From: Sphagnum compactum
Taxonomy: Eukaryota; Bryophyta; Sphagnopsida; Sphagnales
Assembly: GCA_965153455.1 (NCBI GenBank)
Contig: OZ234495.1
Span: 17,604,875 to 17,668,874 of the forward strand
DNA length: 64,000 nt
Direction of reading: 5' to 3'
The notes beneath the pieces were generated by a model that saw nothing but the letters and a program-made list of their open reading frames with translations, was not told where the DNA came from and made no database searches. The position numbers were made by a program, and so were the translations under genes. Below are positions 23,400-35,600 of the stretch, one piece after another (position 1 is the stretch's first letter; each line of letters starts with the position of its first letter).

Positions 23400-26040
23400 A
23401 TGTACTTGACGAGATACCAGGTGCAGCAATATCATCGGTGTTCAGATGTTAGTCCAGGTTTTGATTGTTTGGTTATATCACAAGTGTGAGGGTTCTGGAG
23501 GAAGCTCATTATTCAACCCTACGTTCTTGGATCTGTGACTCCTGGAAAAAGCTCATAACTTCTCCCTCCCAATGAGTGGAGTTGACTTGACAGCTTCTGT
23601 CTCTTTGGTTGGGAGATAGCTGCACAGGAGAGAAAGATAAGCTGCCATGTCAAGATTTGTTTAAACCTTTTTCTTCTTTGAGGGACCCTCAGATGATTCT
23701 GTGAGCAGCAACCACTGGATCAGGGTTTTTTTGAATGTGTTATCAAATAAATTCAGACTCCTTAAAGGTTGATTCTGTTGAAGATGATTCAGATGTGTTT
23801 TGTATTTCCTATTTGGTTAATGCAGATGGCCGGAAGTTTCTTTGTCATGTGTAATATGCTTTGTTTCACAACATTACATATGTAGATCTCCTTTTAGGCC
23901 TGAGTGTCCTTGTACAGTTTTAATGGAGCCTTGAGTGAAATTAAAAGGAGGTTTCTTGACTCATGACAATCACCAAGCATGCAAGGAGACTGCAAACCGT
24001 AGTGTCAACAGGGAAGGGAAGTCTGTAATGCTGATTGACCATTGACAGGAATGCCTGCCTGCCAATCCCTTGCTGAAACTGAGTGTGACTTGACTTTGCC
24101 TACAGTTGCACTGCTTCATGGATGTTCTCATGTAGATGTCCTGTGTTGTCCAATGTCCTTCTCCTCTTCTATCGAGTAACACACCTGTAGAGTTGTAGTA
24201 AAGATGGAGTCTTGATTTGCTACCATCGTGATAGACTAGCTGTGCAAATTTGCCAGGGTCCAAATCAGATATCATTTCAGAGCAGGTATGTCAGCTCACA
24301 CCTATGTCTCTCGAGTTCTAGCCAACATCATGATTAAATCTTCCCATTGCTTTGTGGAAATGTCACAGAAATCAGGACACAGATTTTGTACAGATTTGGG
24401 CAGACCATTATAGAACATATGTTGTTTATCTATGGCCATGGTTGGGAGCTGATGAAGTCAGTGGGTAGTCATGGCAGCTTGTTACTGCTATTTGTGCTGA
24501 AGGGGATTGTCTGATCCTTTGTGAGCAACTCTTGTAGTCAAGGTTATGACTGCACTCATTCTCATGCTACTTCAATCTGTTATCATGAAGATTTCTCTGC
24601 AATTTCATAGATGTGCAGTTTGCTGGAACATTGTTTTCTAGTTGATATCATGCACTTGTGCTGGCATGCAGTCAAGCAAACATTCTTGGGTTGTTTCACA
24701 AATTGGAAGCACCACAATAGACAGTGGGCTGGAACAATTTCAAGTCAAGAAATTTGTGAGCCAAGAAAGTTTACTTGAGCTGGACTTGAGCTGGACTTTT
24801 GGCTTTTGGGTTCACAAGTAATATGAATATGTGAATTTGCTCGGAGTCGGGAGGCTAACAAGTGAAGCTCAAATCCTGAAGTATCACGCGATATGCAAGG
24901 TATTTCAAGGCAAGTAAGATCTTGGATGTTGTTTTTTCATTGAGAGTACTTCTTTCGAGCACAATGCTGTTGTAACCTACCAACAGCCTTTCACAATTTT
25001 GTTTGTGACAACTGTTTTGTGACATGAGTGTTGGTGATCTTAGCAGTCTTGGTCGAGATCAAACCTTGTTCAACCTACTTGCAACTTTAGCAAATGGTCA
25101 AATTGTAGCATCTTATATATTTATACTCTACCTGGAGGTCTGCTTCATTTAGATCAGATTCTTCAAAAGATGGGTGGGGCCTGGCCTAGTGACCCACATG
25201 TTTTTGGCATCACATACTTGACTTCCTACCAATTGTTTCTACCTTTAGTGTAATGGTGTGGGCCAAGGCAGATAGGTTCCAAGGCATTCCATTTTGTGGA
25301 AAGCCATAGGGTGGGCCAGTAAGGCAGGTTCTGGGGCTGGTTTGGTGGGAAATTATGAAATGTAAATTCTTGCCATACTGGTGGAAGATCATTATGCCTG
25401 GTAATGCCTGTGGCCAGGGCATTACCTTACAAAAACTGACATCATAGTGATATGGACTAGATCAATGTTATGCTTCCATTGCAACATGTGTCACAATTTT
25501 GGTGCCCATGTAACATGAAACAACAAACTTGTGACATTGTGGGCTTTATGTATATAGTTGATATGCACGATATTAACCTTCATTTTCATCAACTAGTTTG
25601 TGAAACTTGCTTGGGTTATAGTAAATACCATTTGTTCTCTTGGGTATACACGATTACATAACAAGCCTTTTTCAACACAAGTCTACGACTCAAATCCATG
25701 CATGAAACTTATAGCTAAAGATGATATAGAAGATGACCTAAACACTCATGTGAACCTTGTGAGTGTTTGGCAATGGGCAAATTTCCATGTTATTTAAGTA
25801 TGGTCATCCAACCACATAATGGGGGCCAGCAGCTCAACCAGTCACTGAAAAAACATGTTAGCACTGAGTACTAAGAATTTCTGTGGGTGATTAACAAATG
25901 ACTATCTCCAAGGGTGTGAATGGTGGCTAAGAGCCACTTTACACTAGGAGTCTCTAAAGACCAATGCTCAACTTAAATCAAGCATTCCAATTTGTGCAAA
26001 AGTTGAAATCAGCCCCTAAGGACTTTAAACTAGGAGTCAA
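23400..26040. other. Intergenic, no gene recognised
   Basis: Downstream of RALF the composition is moderately mixed and the few short frames have no recognisable domain. Part of 23400-24000 may be RALF 3' UTR. No tandem structure was seen until the minisatellite at 26069. Confidence 0.45.
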
Positions 26041-26068
26041 GGCTGAAACAGAAAAGAAACTTTTTTAT

Positions 26069-26700
26069 CTGCCCCAACTTACTAATAGGTAAATGCTGAA
26101 CTTTAGAAAAGAAACTTTTCTATCTGCCCCAACTTACTAATAGGTAAATGTTGAACTTTAGAAAAAAGAACTTTTCTATCTGCCCCAAGTTACTAATAGG
26201 TAAATGCTGAACTTTAGAAAAACAAATTTCTATCTGCCCCAAGTTACTAATAGGTAAATACTGAACTTTAGAAAATTTTATAAATCTGCCCCAAGTTACT
26301 AATAGGTAAATGCTGAACTTTAGAAAAAAAAATTCTATCTGCCCCAAGTTACTAATAGGTAAATGCTGAACTGTACCAAAAAAATTTCTATCTGCCCCAA
26401 GTTACTAATAGGTAAATGCTGAACTTTAGAAAAAAAACTCTTCTATCTGCCCCAAGTTACTAATAGGTAAATGCTGAACTTTAGAAAAAAACAATTTCTA
26501 TCTGCCCCAAGTTACTAATAGGTAAATGCTGAACTTTAGGAAATTTTTTTTCTATCTGCCCCAAGTTACTAATAGGTAAATGCTGAACTTTAGGAATTTT
26601 TTTTTCTATCTGCCCCAAGCTACTAATAGGTAAATGCTGAACTTTAGAAAAAAAACTTTTCTATCTGCCCCAAGTTACTAATAGGTCAATGCTGAACTCT
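26069..26700 (+). repeat. 52-56-bp minisatellite, about twelve copies
   Basis: Units begin CTGCCCCAAGTTACTAATAG and continue GTAAATGCTGAACTTTAGAA, followed by a variable A/T run and TCTAT. Starts fall near 26069, 26124, 26180, 26234, 26286, 26339, 26392, 26447, 26502, 26556, 26610 and 26665. Length variation lies almost wholly in the A/T run. An open frame on the minus strand through the array is a by-product of the repeat. Confidence 0.95.
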
Positions 26701-26929
26701 ACGGGCTGTGTATTGGCCCCGAAGCTGAAAAAAGGATACCATCGAATTTGGGAAGCCAATTTGCAACCCATGGGGTCCAATGTTCCAGCATTTATTAATA
26801 TTCCGATGTCAATGTTGTAGCATTTATTAGTAACGTGGATCCGAACAACAAGCCAAAAATGCTCAAAGTTGGCCCCCATCTTTTTCAGCCCTGACTCCTA
26901 GTGTAAAGGGGTCCTAAGATTTCAAAGGT

Positions 26930-27460
26930 ACCTACTTAATTACCTACCTACCTACCTACCTACCTTCTTCACCAACCCAACTATTAATGTCAGATAATTC
27001 TATGAGGTCCTTAGTACTTACATGGTAGAACCAGCCTTCTTAGTGGCCGTTCACTAGTACATTTGTGTTATCCATTTTGTGATGGAATATGATGGGTTTG
27101 GAAGGTGGTTCCTAGGATGATGCTCTTTACCTCAACATGAATGAGGTCTTTAAAAATCCATGACATGTTCAGTTCATAATGAAGACTTTTTTGGTTGGGG
27201 GGGGGAGAAATTGCATTCATATGTATGATTCACAAGTTTCTAGTAAGTAGATAAGTGTGTGCCTTCACTTCTTTCCACAACAATTGTGCCCCAAAACATT
27301 GTACTAGGGTACAACAAATCCCAAAACTAAATTGGTTGGTTGTAATCAATGTTTGTTCAATTCTAGCTTTTGAATGGATCCTTTGGGATTTAGGTTTTAA
27401 CTTTTTTGAAAAAAATCAAAAATTAAAAATAAATAAATAAATAAATAAATATTTTTTCCC
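26930..27460. repeat. Simple repeats (ACCT)n and (AAAT)n in intergenic DNA
   Basis: An ACCT run lies at about 26938-26964 and an AAAT run at about 27427-27451. No gene was recognised between 26.9 and 27.95 kb. Confidence 0.75.
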
Positions 27461-27949
27461 CCTTTTTTGGGATAGAATCTTCAAGAATGGTCTCAGCTAA
27501 TTTTTAGAATTTTATAAAACCTCCAATTTGGTTCCAAACCCAATTCTTCACATTCCTAGACTTTGTCACATTTTCAATACATGGTCCAATGCAAGTGAAC
27601 ACATAATTAACAATGGTTTGTATTAAGAGAGTTGTTGGTGTTATGAATCTCCTCCCCTCTTTTTTTTTCCCTTTTTAATTGGGGATTTTTTTCGATAATT
27701 TGAATAATAACCAGATTAAATTGGCACTCTTGTGTAAATAATTCTAATTTTTGTTTATTAATTTCATCCAACAAAAAAAAAAAACTGTCCATAGTTTTTC
27801 CATTGGGAAGTTGGTAACCAAAGTACATAGGGTATATATATATATGGAAAATCCTTAAAAAGTATCAACACCTAATTAACAAATTTTTCTCTAAAATGGG
27901 GAAAAAAAAAATGGTACCCTAAAAATGGTACCCTAAACTTTTATTATGA

Positions 27950-28735
27950 GAAGCGAAGTCACTGCAGGTGGATGAGAAATAGATACTCACATATGACTGG
28001 ATGAAAAAGTTTCCTGGATTGGGAAATAAATACTAGCATTGTGGGTGGTTGACTGGATGAGAAATAAACACTAGCTTGTGGGTGGGTGGGTGGGTGGGTT
28101 GAATAGATGAAAAATTATCTTGGATGAGAAATAAATTCTCGCATTAGAGTTGAATGGATGAAAAAAATTGTGGATGGGAAATAAATACTCAAATGCGGGT
28201 TGACAGGATGAAAAATGACGGTGGATAAGGGAAACAACTCAGATGTGGGTTGACTGGATGAAAAGTGTCGTGGAATGAGAAATAACTACTTGAATTAGAG
28301 TTGAATGGATGAATGAGAAATAAATACTCCAATGTGGGTTGACTGGATGAAATCTGATGGTGGACGAGAAAAAAGTTCGGAGTGGGTTGACTGGTTGAAA
28401 AGTATTGTGGATGAGAAATAAATACTCACATTGGAGTTGAATGGATGAAAGATTGTGGTGGATGAGAAATAATACTCCGAAGTGGGTTGACTGGATGAAA
28501 AATAATGGTCGATGAGAAAAAAACTCGGATTTGGGTTGACTGGATGAAAATGATGGTCGATGAGAAAAAAAAACTCGGATGTGGGTTGACTGGATGAAAA
28601 TGATGGTCGATGAGGGAAAAAAACTCGGATGTGGGTTGACTGGATGAAAATGATGGTCGATGAGGAAAAAAAACTCGGATGTGGGTTGACTGGATGAAAA
28701 AGGATCGTGGATTCATAATCCGTCTTTTTCATCTA
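27950..28735 (+). repeat. ~50-bp minisatellite with GACTGGATGAAAA core
   Basis: The 3' part is regular: GTGGGTTGACTGGATGAAAA recurs at 28482, 28531 (first base changed), 28581, 28631 and 28681, with ATGGTCGATGAG and AAACTCGGAT between. The 5' part (27950-28480) is more diverged, with GAGAAATAAATACTC spacers and a GTGGGTGGGTGGGTGGGT run at 28079-28098. The core GGATGAAAAAT is also in the 21.6-22.0 kb array. Long open frames on the minus strand here only translate the repeat. Confidence 0.9.
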
Positions 28736-28789
28736 TCCTTAGGAAATGGATGAAAGGTGCCTCCGTTTCATCCGTGCGGCGATGGAACC

Positions 28790-29120
28790 AGGAATGCCTG
28801 CCGGCATTCCTTTGTTGGGGCGGGGCTTCGTCGTCGTCCCGAAGGGCCGCTGCTTTGTTGTACGCGCGCGCGCCCGCGCGCACACGCGCACGCACCTTCG
28901 CTTTCGCTGCTGGTAATGGCCCACCGGCATCCTCTGCTGCTCACGACGACAACGACGACGACGCACGCTCCCAGCGCTACAAAAACAAAGTTAGTCTGTG
29001 GCCCCGAGGGCAGCAGCAGGTACGAGAAGAAGAAGAAGAAGAAGAGTCATAGAACAACAAGAAGAATCATTGCCTGGTTGACGCCGCCGCTGAAGAAATG
29101 TGAAACCCATGATCAGGTAC
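28790..29120 (+). promoter_or_regulatory. GC-rich island, probable promoter/leader of the XRCC4-DUF3444 gene
   Basis: This is the most GC-rich stretch outside the transposon, with GCGCGCGCGCCCGCGCGC at about 28864-28881, CGACGACGACG repeats and a (GAA)n run near 29026-29044. It ends at a good donor (GATCAG|GTACCC, 29116) that may start a 5' UTR intron reaching about 29611. The link to the downstream gene is inferred from position only. Confidence 0.4.
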
Positions 29121-29543
29121 CCGCTTCTTTCCTCCCTTTTGTTTTGTGTTTTTTCCCTCTCCCTCATGTGTTCAGTCGTAATGGGGAGAGGGGGGATTTG
29201 TGTTGGGTGGATTTGTTTTCTGGACTTCCGATGTCGGGGTTTGGTTTTGTTTGGTGTTCTTCATGGCTGCTATTCTTCCCACTGACGTTATGCACACACA
29301 AGCAAAGAATTGAGAGAGCAGTAGTGGTTTGTGTAATTTGGTTTTTCTTCAAAAAAAAATTGGATGTTGCTTCACATTTCTTTGAGGCTTGGAAAATCAG
29401 CTTTTGGGTGTGAGAGAAAGTAGGGACAATGTGGGTCTTGAGTTTTGGAGGAGTTGGGAGAGGGTTTGTTTGTGGGATGACTGACCCTGCATGACCCTTC
29501 TATGTGACATGGAAGGAAATGTCGCTCGAGATTGTGGGTAGCA

Positions 29544-29547
<4 letters not shown>

Positions 29548-29580
<33 letters not shown>
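29548..29580 (+). repeat. (GA)n microsatellite just before the gene start
   Basis: A GAGAGA run lies about 50-80 bases upstream of ATG 29630. Confidence 0.9.
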
Positions 29581-29581
<1 letters not shown>

Positions 29582-29629
29582 TTTGATAGGGATTCGTGAA
29601 CCTTCAAGCAGGGTGCAATAGTTGTTGGC

Positions 29630-32600
29630 ATGGCGGAAGGTGGAGATGAAGATATTACGGTGACCAAGTTGAAGCTCAAATCAGGAGACCATGTATACGT
29701 GAAGACAAGGTGGCTAGAAGATGAGAGCTTCTGTATCACCGTCCTGAATGGCTCCTTGGCTTGGTCCTACCACAGTACGCTCCCTATTATTCCCCTGAGC
29801 CCTCGTCCTCCTTCTTTTGCTTTCTTTCAGGTGTATACAAAGTCTTGAAAGACTTTGGGGAGTCAGAGGGAAAGACAGAGAGATTGATAAGTTTCTCACA
29901 AAGTCGTAGGTGAACTGGGGCAGTGTCAGAGGAGAATGTGGCTGAAGTAGCATCTGCATGGGGCATAAGTGTTGAGGAGTTCATGGAAACGGCTGGCACT
30001 CATCTGCGTATCCAAGATCCCACTTCAACCTACTCCTTTCGGGTTCTGGACTCTAACTGGACGCGGGCATTGGTTTGTCTGTCGAAAAACCCCCTTCCCA
30101 GCAATATTTCTGTAGCTTTTTTCTGGCAGTGTGCTTCTTGTTGTTGTCAACCCTTACAAATTGAAAATGCCAGTTGAAGAAAAGGGTTAGGACCACGGTT
30201 TGCTTGCCCCACAACATGTTGAACACAGGAGGAATTGAGAGTTTCAAGATTATATGGAAAGTGGTCAAAGGAGATGAGAGAGATGCCACCAATGTCATCA
30301 ATCATGAGCAGACCTCAACCACAGTCCTCCCAATCACAAATGCTCAGTCCCCTGTTGCAATCTTCATGTCACTGAAGTCATGAATTTCATACTTCTAGAA
30401 GGAGATGAAGCATTGTCCATTTGTCTTGCCTTTATACCTCTCTATATAACATTCACGAGATGGCAGCATGATACTATTCAATGCTGCCAAATCTTTTCAG
30501 CAAATGCATCTTCCTTATGAGCCATAGGTACTTATGTGTGGTGATAGTCTGTGGAATGACCAATTTCTCACATCTATCAGCAGATAGTTTTTCTCTTAAA
30601 TCCTTTGCTTTTGATTCCAAATTCAAGATTGTTTTTCTCTTAAATCCTTTGCTTTTGATTCCAAATTCAAGAAGTTTTTCTCTTAAATCCTTTGCTTTTG
30701 ATTCCAAATTCAAGATAGTTTTTCTCTTAAATCCTTTGCTTTTGATTCCAAATTCAAGATAGTTTTTCTCTTAAATCCTTTGCTTTTGATTCCAAATTCA
30801 AGATAGTTTTTCTCTTAAATCCTTTACTTTTGATTCCAAATTCAAGACATGCTATTTCAAACGAGGGGCAAGCAGTTTTTATTGTACCAGTAACCCTAAT
30901 ATCTCCCCTGTTTTGCTCTTTCTATGGCTGGAAGGTGTAGCAAAGCATTTTTGTACCCATGAAAGTGTCTTACAGTTGTTGCCTTGATCTTCCTTGATTT
31001 GCATGGGTTCCATTGCACAATTCTACTTCTTTATTTCTCTCCTGGTGATTGTGGAGGGACCTGACTTTTGGCAGAATTTCTGATCTTGAAGTCTGAAAGA
31101 CTTGGTGCTATGCAGTTCTCATGGACAGTGGCAGGCAGGAAGGTCAAGCTTGAGCTCAAGAAGGAGCAGGATCCAGCTGCAATTAACCGCAATGTCTTTG
31201 ACCTTATTTTGGAAAAAGTTGAAAGACTTGAGGTGAGGAGGCCACAACCATCTCAATTGGATCAACTGTGGTTAGCTGATTATGTGCTGAACTTTAAGCA
31301 TCTTTCATATGCTGTTGAAAATTGGGTCAAAACTGAACGTGTTTACATACAAAAGCTGAAAAGCTGAACACCCTATCGAATGCAACGTGTTGAATTTTGA
31401 CCCAAAAGACCATTTGTATGTTGGAGCATCTGAACAGGCTGAACAAGCAGAGGCTGAGGTGTCCCATGCACAACATCTGCCTTCCAGGCAGAACCTTGAT
31501 GCTTTGCAGAAGCAAAATGCATTGAAGAGATTGTTTAGTGAAAGTCAATATACTTTGACACATTTCGGACCCCAGAATTCCTCCCCAATTGGGCCCGAGT
31601 TCAATGCACTGAAACCACCACCTAGGACCTTTGTGTTTGGTTCTTCAAAAAATGTGATCTCTCACATCAATCCTGAGATCTCACAACTGGAGACTGTTTG
31701 TGGTCCTCAACAAGCATCCTGCTGCAACTCTGTCAAGGATGCTTCTTTCATCCACCCATCAGATTTCACCTTCCTGGGTTCTCAAAGGTCACATCTTATT
31801 GAGCCTCCTGATACTGGTATTCATTGCAATAAGAGGCCCTACTCACATTGCTTACAAACAACAACCAATGGTGATCAAGAGTTGGCCTTCAATCACAACA
31901 AGAGAAGAGGGACTGTTACTGAGGAGCAAGGCACCCAGGTGGGTGAACAGCCATGTGAAGGTGGTGGCCAAGTTGTTCTTGGTGATGACATCATGAGACT
32001 GTTGAATTGCCTCACACGACTTCCAGCAAAAGTGGGTGCTGAAAGTGCAAGATTTGGGGATCGGGTCCTGCCGAATTTCAAGCTCGCCAGAGCTCCTCCT
32101 GTCAAAGACAATGAGGCACATGTCATTGAGAATAGAGAGATTGGTAATGTGAAGAAGACAAATGTTGGACTTAAGAAAGGAGTCTCAACAAATGAAGCTC
32201 TCAACCTCATTGATGGACTTGTGAGCAATGCCTGTGATGTAAGGAGTGTACCTTTCAGAGTATCTCATGGTCATACAAAGGATGATGCAATTGTTGTCAG
32301 TGACAGTGACAATGAGGACCAGGAGGATGACAGAAGAATTCCTCCTTTTCAAAGCAAGGAGAGTGATAGAAAGGGGCAGGAGATGCAAAGAGGCAAAAAG
32401 ATAGGAGATGAAAGCAGTGGATACAGGGCTGTGAGAGGAGAGGGAGATTGGCCCAACACTATGAGGTGCAAGGAGGAAGATGAGGGTGTCCCTGGAAATG
32501 TCCCTGTTGAGAGAGTTGTTGCCAGAATTGGTGATATTGATAACATGGGCTCATGGTCTGAAAGGCAACCCTTGGTGACTCTCCAAAAATACCAGAAGAA

Positions 32601-35600
32601 ATTAGGCATTCACAATTGTGCAGAAGCCAGCAAAGAGGCAGGAGCAGGAGCAGGAGCAGAACAACAGAACATAGACTCTAGCCTGAAGGAAGGCACCATT
32701 TCCAGTTCTTTTCACACTGGATTCAGGTAGTATGCCATACGACTCTGCCACCAATCAGGATGATGTTGATGTATGACAAGCAGGTGACATGAAAACATGC
32801 AACTAAATGGCAGATCACATGGCAGATCTATTGGTGACATCAGATAGTTACTGTGCTGTAAACTACACAATAGTATCTGCTTTGGGAACTTGCAGGCTCT
32901 AGTCCTTGCTGCTGAATGATTGAGAAACTTGTCATGCACAAGTGTAGGAGGCCTTGCAGCAACCTGATTTTCTTGACCATGTTTTGGAGAGGTTGCAAGA
33001 CACAGGGCTTCAATTGAAGTACTGTTAAAAGTCCTGAGGTTTTGTGCCCAAAGAAGTAAGACCCATTTTAGCATTTGGGTCTTCTTGATGCAACAGAAGA
33101 AACTCTGTCACATAGTAACCTCATGTCCCGACAGTGGCCATTTGGTAATGCTTGCTTATGTGGTGAAGAAAATAACTTGGAAATTTATCTGCTTCTCTGA
33201 TCTAACAAGAATTTACTTAACACTAAATTTCATATTCTAGGGGAGTCAGAGAGAGCACAGCAGGAAAGTGGAGCACATGGCTGAAGGAAGCCAAGAACGA
33301 GTTTCAGGAAGGAACCAGTTGGGAATGTCTGGGACGTAGGGATACTGAACCACCCAGGGAGCTGGAAGAATCGGCGAAAGTTGCAAGCTCTGGGAAAGGG
33401 GGTGTGACAACACAAGCTAACAGCTTGGAAATTCCACCCATATGCAAAGTCCATGAGAATCACAAGGTTTGCTTGAACACAACTGTGGAGGACCTGGATC
33501 TTTCATATAACACAGCATATCCAGCAGCTAAGGTGCCCAGTACAAGAAACAACCATGAGAGACTGCAAACTGTCAATCAGAGAGCATCAATTAGGGAGGA
33601 TCTCTCTTCTAGACCATTTCCAACAGGAGTCATGAAATTGAATGGTGTAAAAGTGGAGCTAGTAGCAGAGTTTTGCACAGAAGGGAAAGTGGAGGGGAAT
33701 AAGGAATGGAAAGAAGGATTACAAGATGAACCTGAACACATATCTGACGATGATGTTGAGGAAGTTCCTCACATGGGACATACAAGTGCTCAGAAATTGA
33801 GAAATTCCAGTGCAAAGACAGTCAAGTCAAGTCAGAATGAGTGCAATGGGTCACAAAAGGCACCAGGGGTGCTTCATCAGGAGCACAAAAAGCGGGGCCG
33901 TCCATGTAGTGTAGCTAAACGACAGGCACATGCTGCAAAACATACTTCTCCAGGTCCTAATTTCACTTCTTGATTGATTTGCTATATTTGTCTATCAGTT
34001 AGCCTTAGGTTATCTTAGGTGGGTCATCACAGTAAATTTGGATACTGTGATGACCCATCTAAGATAAACCTGCCACCCCAATTGGGTGTCCAAACTCACT
34101 TGTCACCCCAATCAGGTTTCCTGCCATCCACCTCCTCTTTATTTTCAGGAGCTTCTGTATGTAAGCACACTTAAAGCAGTGGCAATATTTGTGCAGATGC
34201 TGGGGCACATACCAAGTTTGCCACTCAGGACTCACAGTCAGAGTCGTCAGATGATGATGCTTCAATCATTGAGGTGAAGTTGGACAAAAGTCTTCATCAG
34301 GAGTTCCAAGATGGTGATTATTACAAATTTGAAGATGACCGTGCAGAAGAGCGAATAAAAAAAGACCAGGTGTGCCTTTTTTCAAGTTCATGCAAAACTG
34401 TTGTACCAGTTGTTCAACTCCAATGCCAAGTTGGAACTCGCATTTCTTTTTAGAACCAGACTCTGTTGTGAACATGAGATGGTTTTAGATCTGCTTCATC
34501 TGTTGGAGGTTTGTGATAATATCAGCCACAAACTTGCTGTCTGAAATCAAATGGTAAACAATATGGAGCTGTTGATAAGTGTGCTTCTGGAAATAGCATT
34601 TTCTTTCTGTTCTATGATAGGTCTGTTGATCAGTCTAAGAAGCCAATGATTGACTTTGTACTTTTGAACTGAATTCAAGTGTTACATTGTACCTTGCTGA
34701 CAACAAGTTGTCCAAATTTGAGCTATAGATCTATAATCGGCATATAATGCAAGAACTGGACATTGTTCTTCATCTTCACATGGAGACATTATCAGGGTTT
34801 GTGAAATCTATCATGTGTCACTGAACCATGCATAGATAGATGGCAACATTTTTGGCATGTGAAGTGGGATTAACCATGGGGTTGCAATGATTGCAGATAT
34901 GGGCGTTGTATGATGAACTGGATGATATGCCACGTACATGGGTGCGCATCATGAAGGTGTCTCGGAAGCCTTCCTTCAGAGCATGGTTTAGGTGGCTGGA
35001 GCCCCTAAACCTGACTCTGCAGGAACGCCAGTGGGAGCAGGTGAAGGCTGTTCCCTTTTCTCTCCTTGATCCTCCTTCCTGTATCTGGCTACTGTTTGTC
35101 TTCCTTTTATCTCCATCTCTTCTTCCTGTCCCTGATTGTTATGAGTCAGCTCATATCTTGACAACAAGCATCACAGGTGCGCTTCTTCCTTCTTTATGAT
35201 GCCATATGCTTTAGAGAGAGATGTGAGAGAGAGAGAGAGAGATGAGGAGGGGGAGACAAGACAACCCTTCTACTGACTGGAAACACAGAAGTACACAGAG
35301 GGAGGAAATGCCAGATGGTGATATCCTTAATTACACAAGGGCCCCGAAGTTGATTCAGAGACCAACTATTTTTTAGACTATAGGTTCTCTTGCGTGTTGA
35401 TTGTTTTTTCCTTTTGGATAGTTGCATGTATTGGAGGTTTAATCTCAGATTGTGACACCTGTTGTCAGCTGAAAAATAAGTGCACTTAAAGAGAATTCAA
35501 GTTTCTGGATAGTCAATTCTTCCATCTCGTGTTTACATTAACCCTTTTGTTCTGGCTCTGTTGATTGAAGCAGACAAATGGTTATTCTCCTTCTTGTGGT

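Noticed and set aside
26120-26347. Minus-strand open frame with repeated YLLVTWGR
   Set aside because: By-product of the 52-56-bp tandem array; unit lengths are not multiples of three, so the frame breaks repeatedly.
28295-28732. Long minus-strand open frame with HPVNPHPSFF-like repeats
   Set aside because: It is the translation of the ~50-bp minisatellite; repeats whose period lacks stops give such frames on several phases.
28750-29413. Overlapping plus-strand open frames in the GC-rich island as a coding gene
   Set aside because: Content is Arg/His/Thr and Glu-run low complexity caused by GCGC and GAA repeats; better explained as promoter and leader sequence.
31068-31367. Free-standing 99-codon gene with XRCC4-like sequence
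   Set aside because: Its N-terminal part is intron; the conserved block starts exactly at the acceptor 31115 and joins in phase to the upstream head exons.
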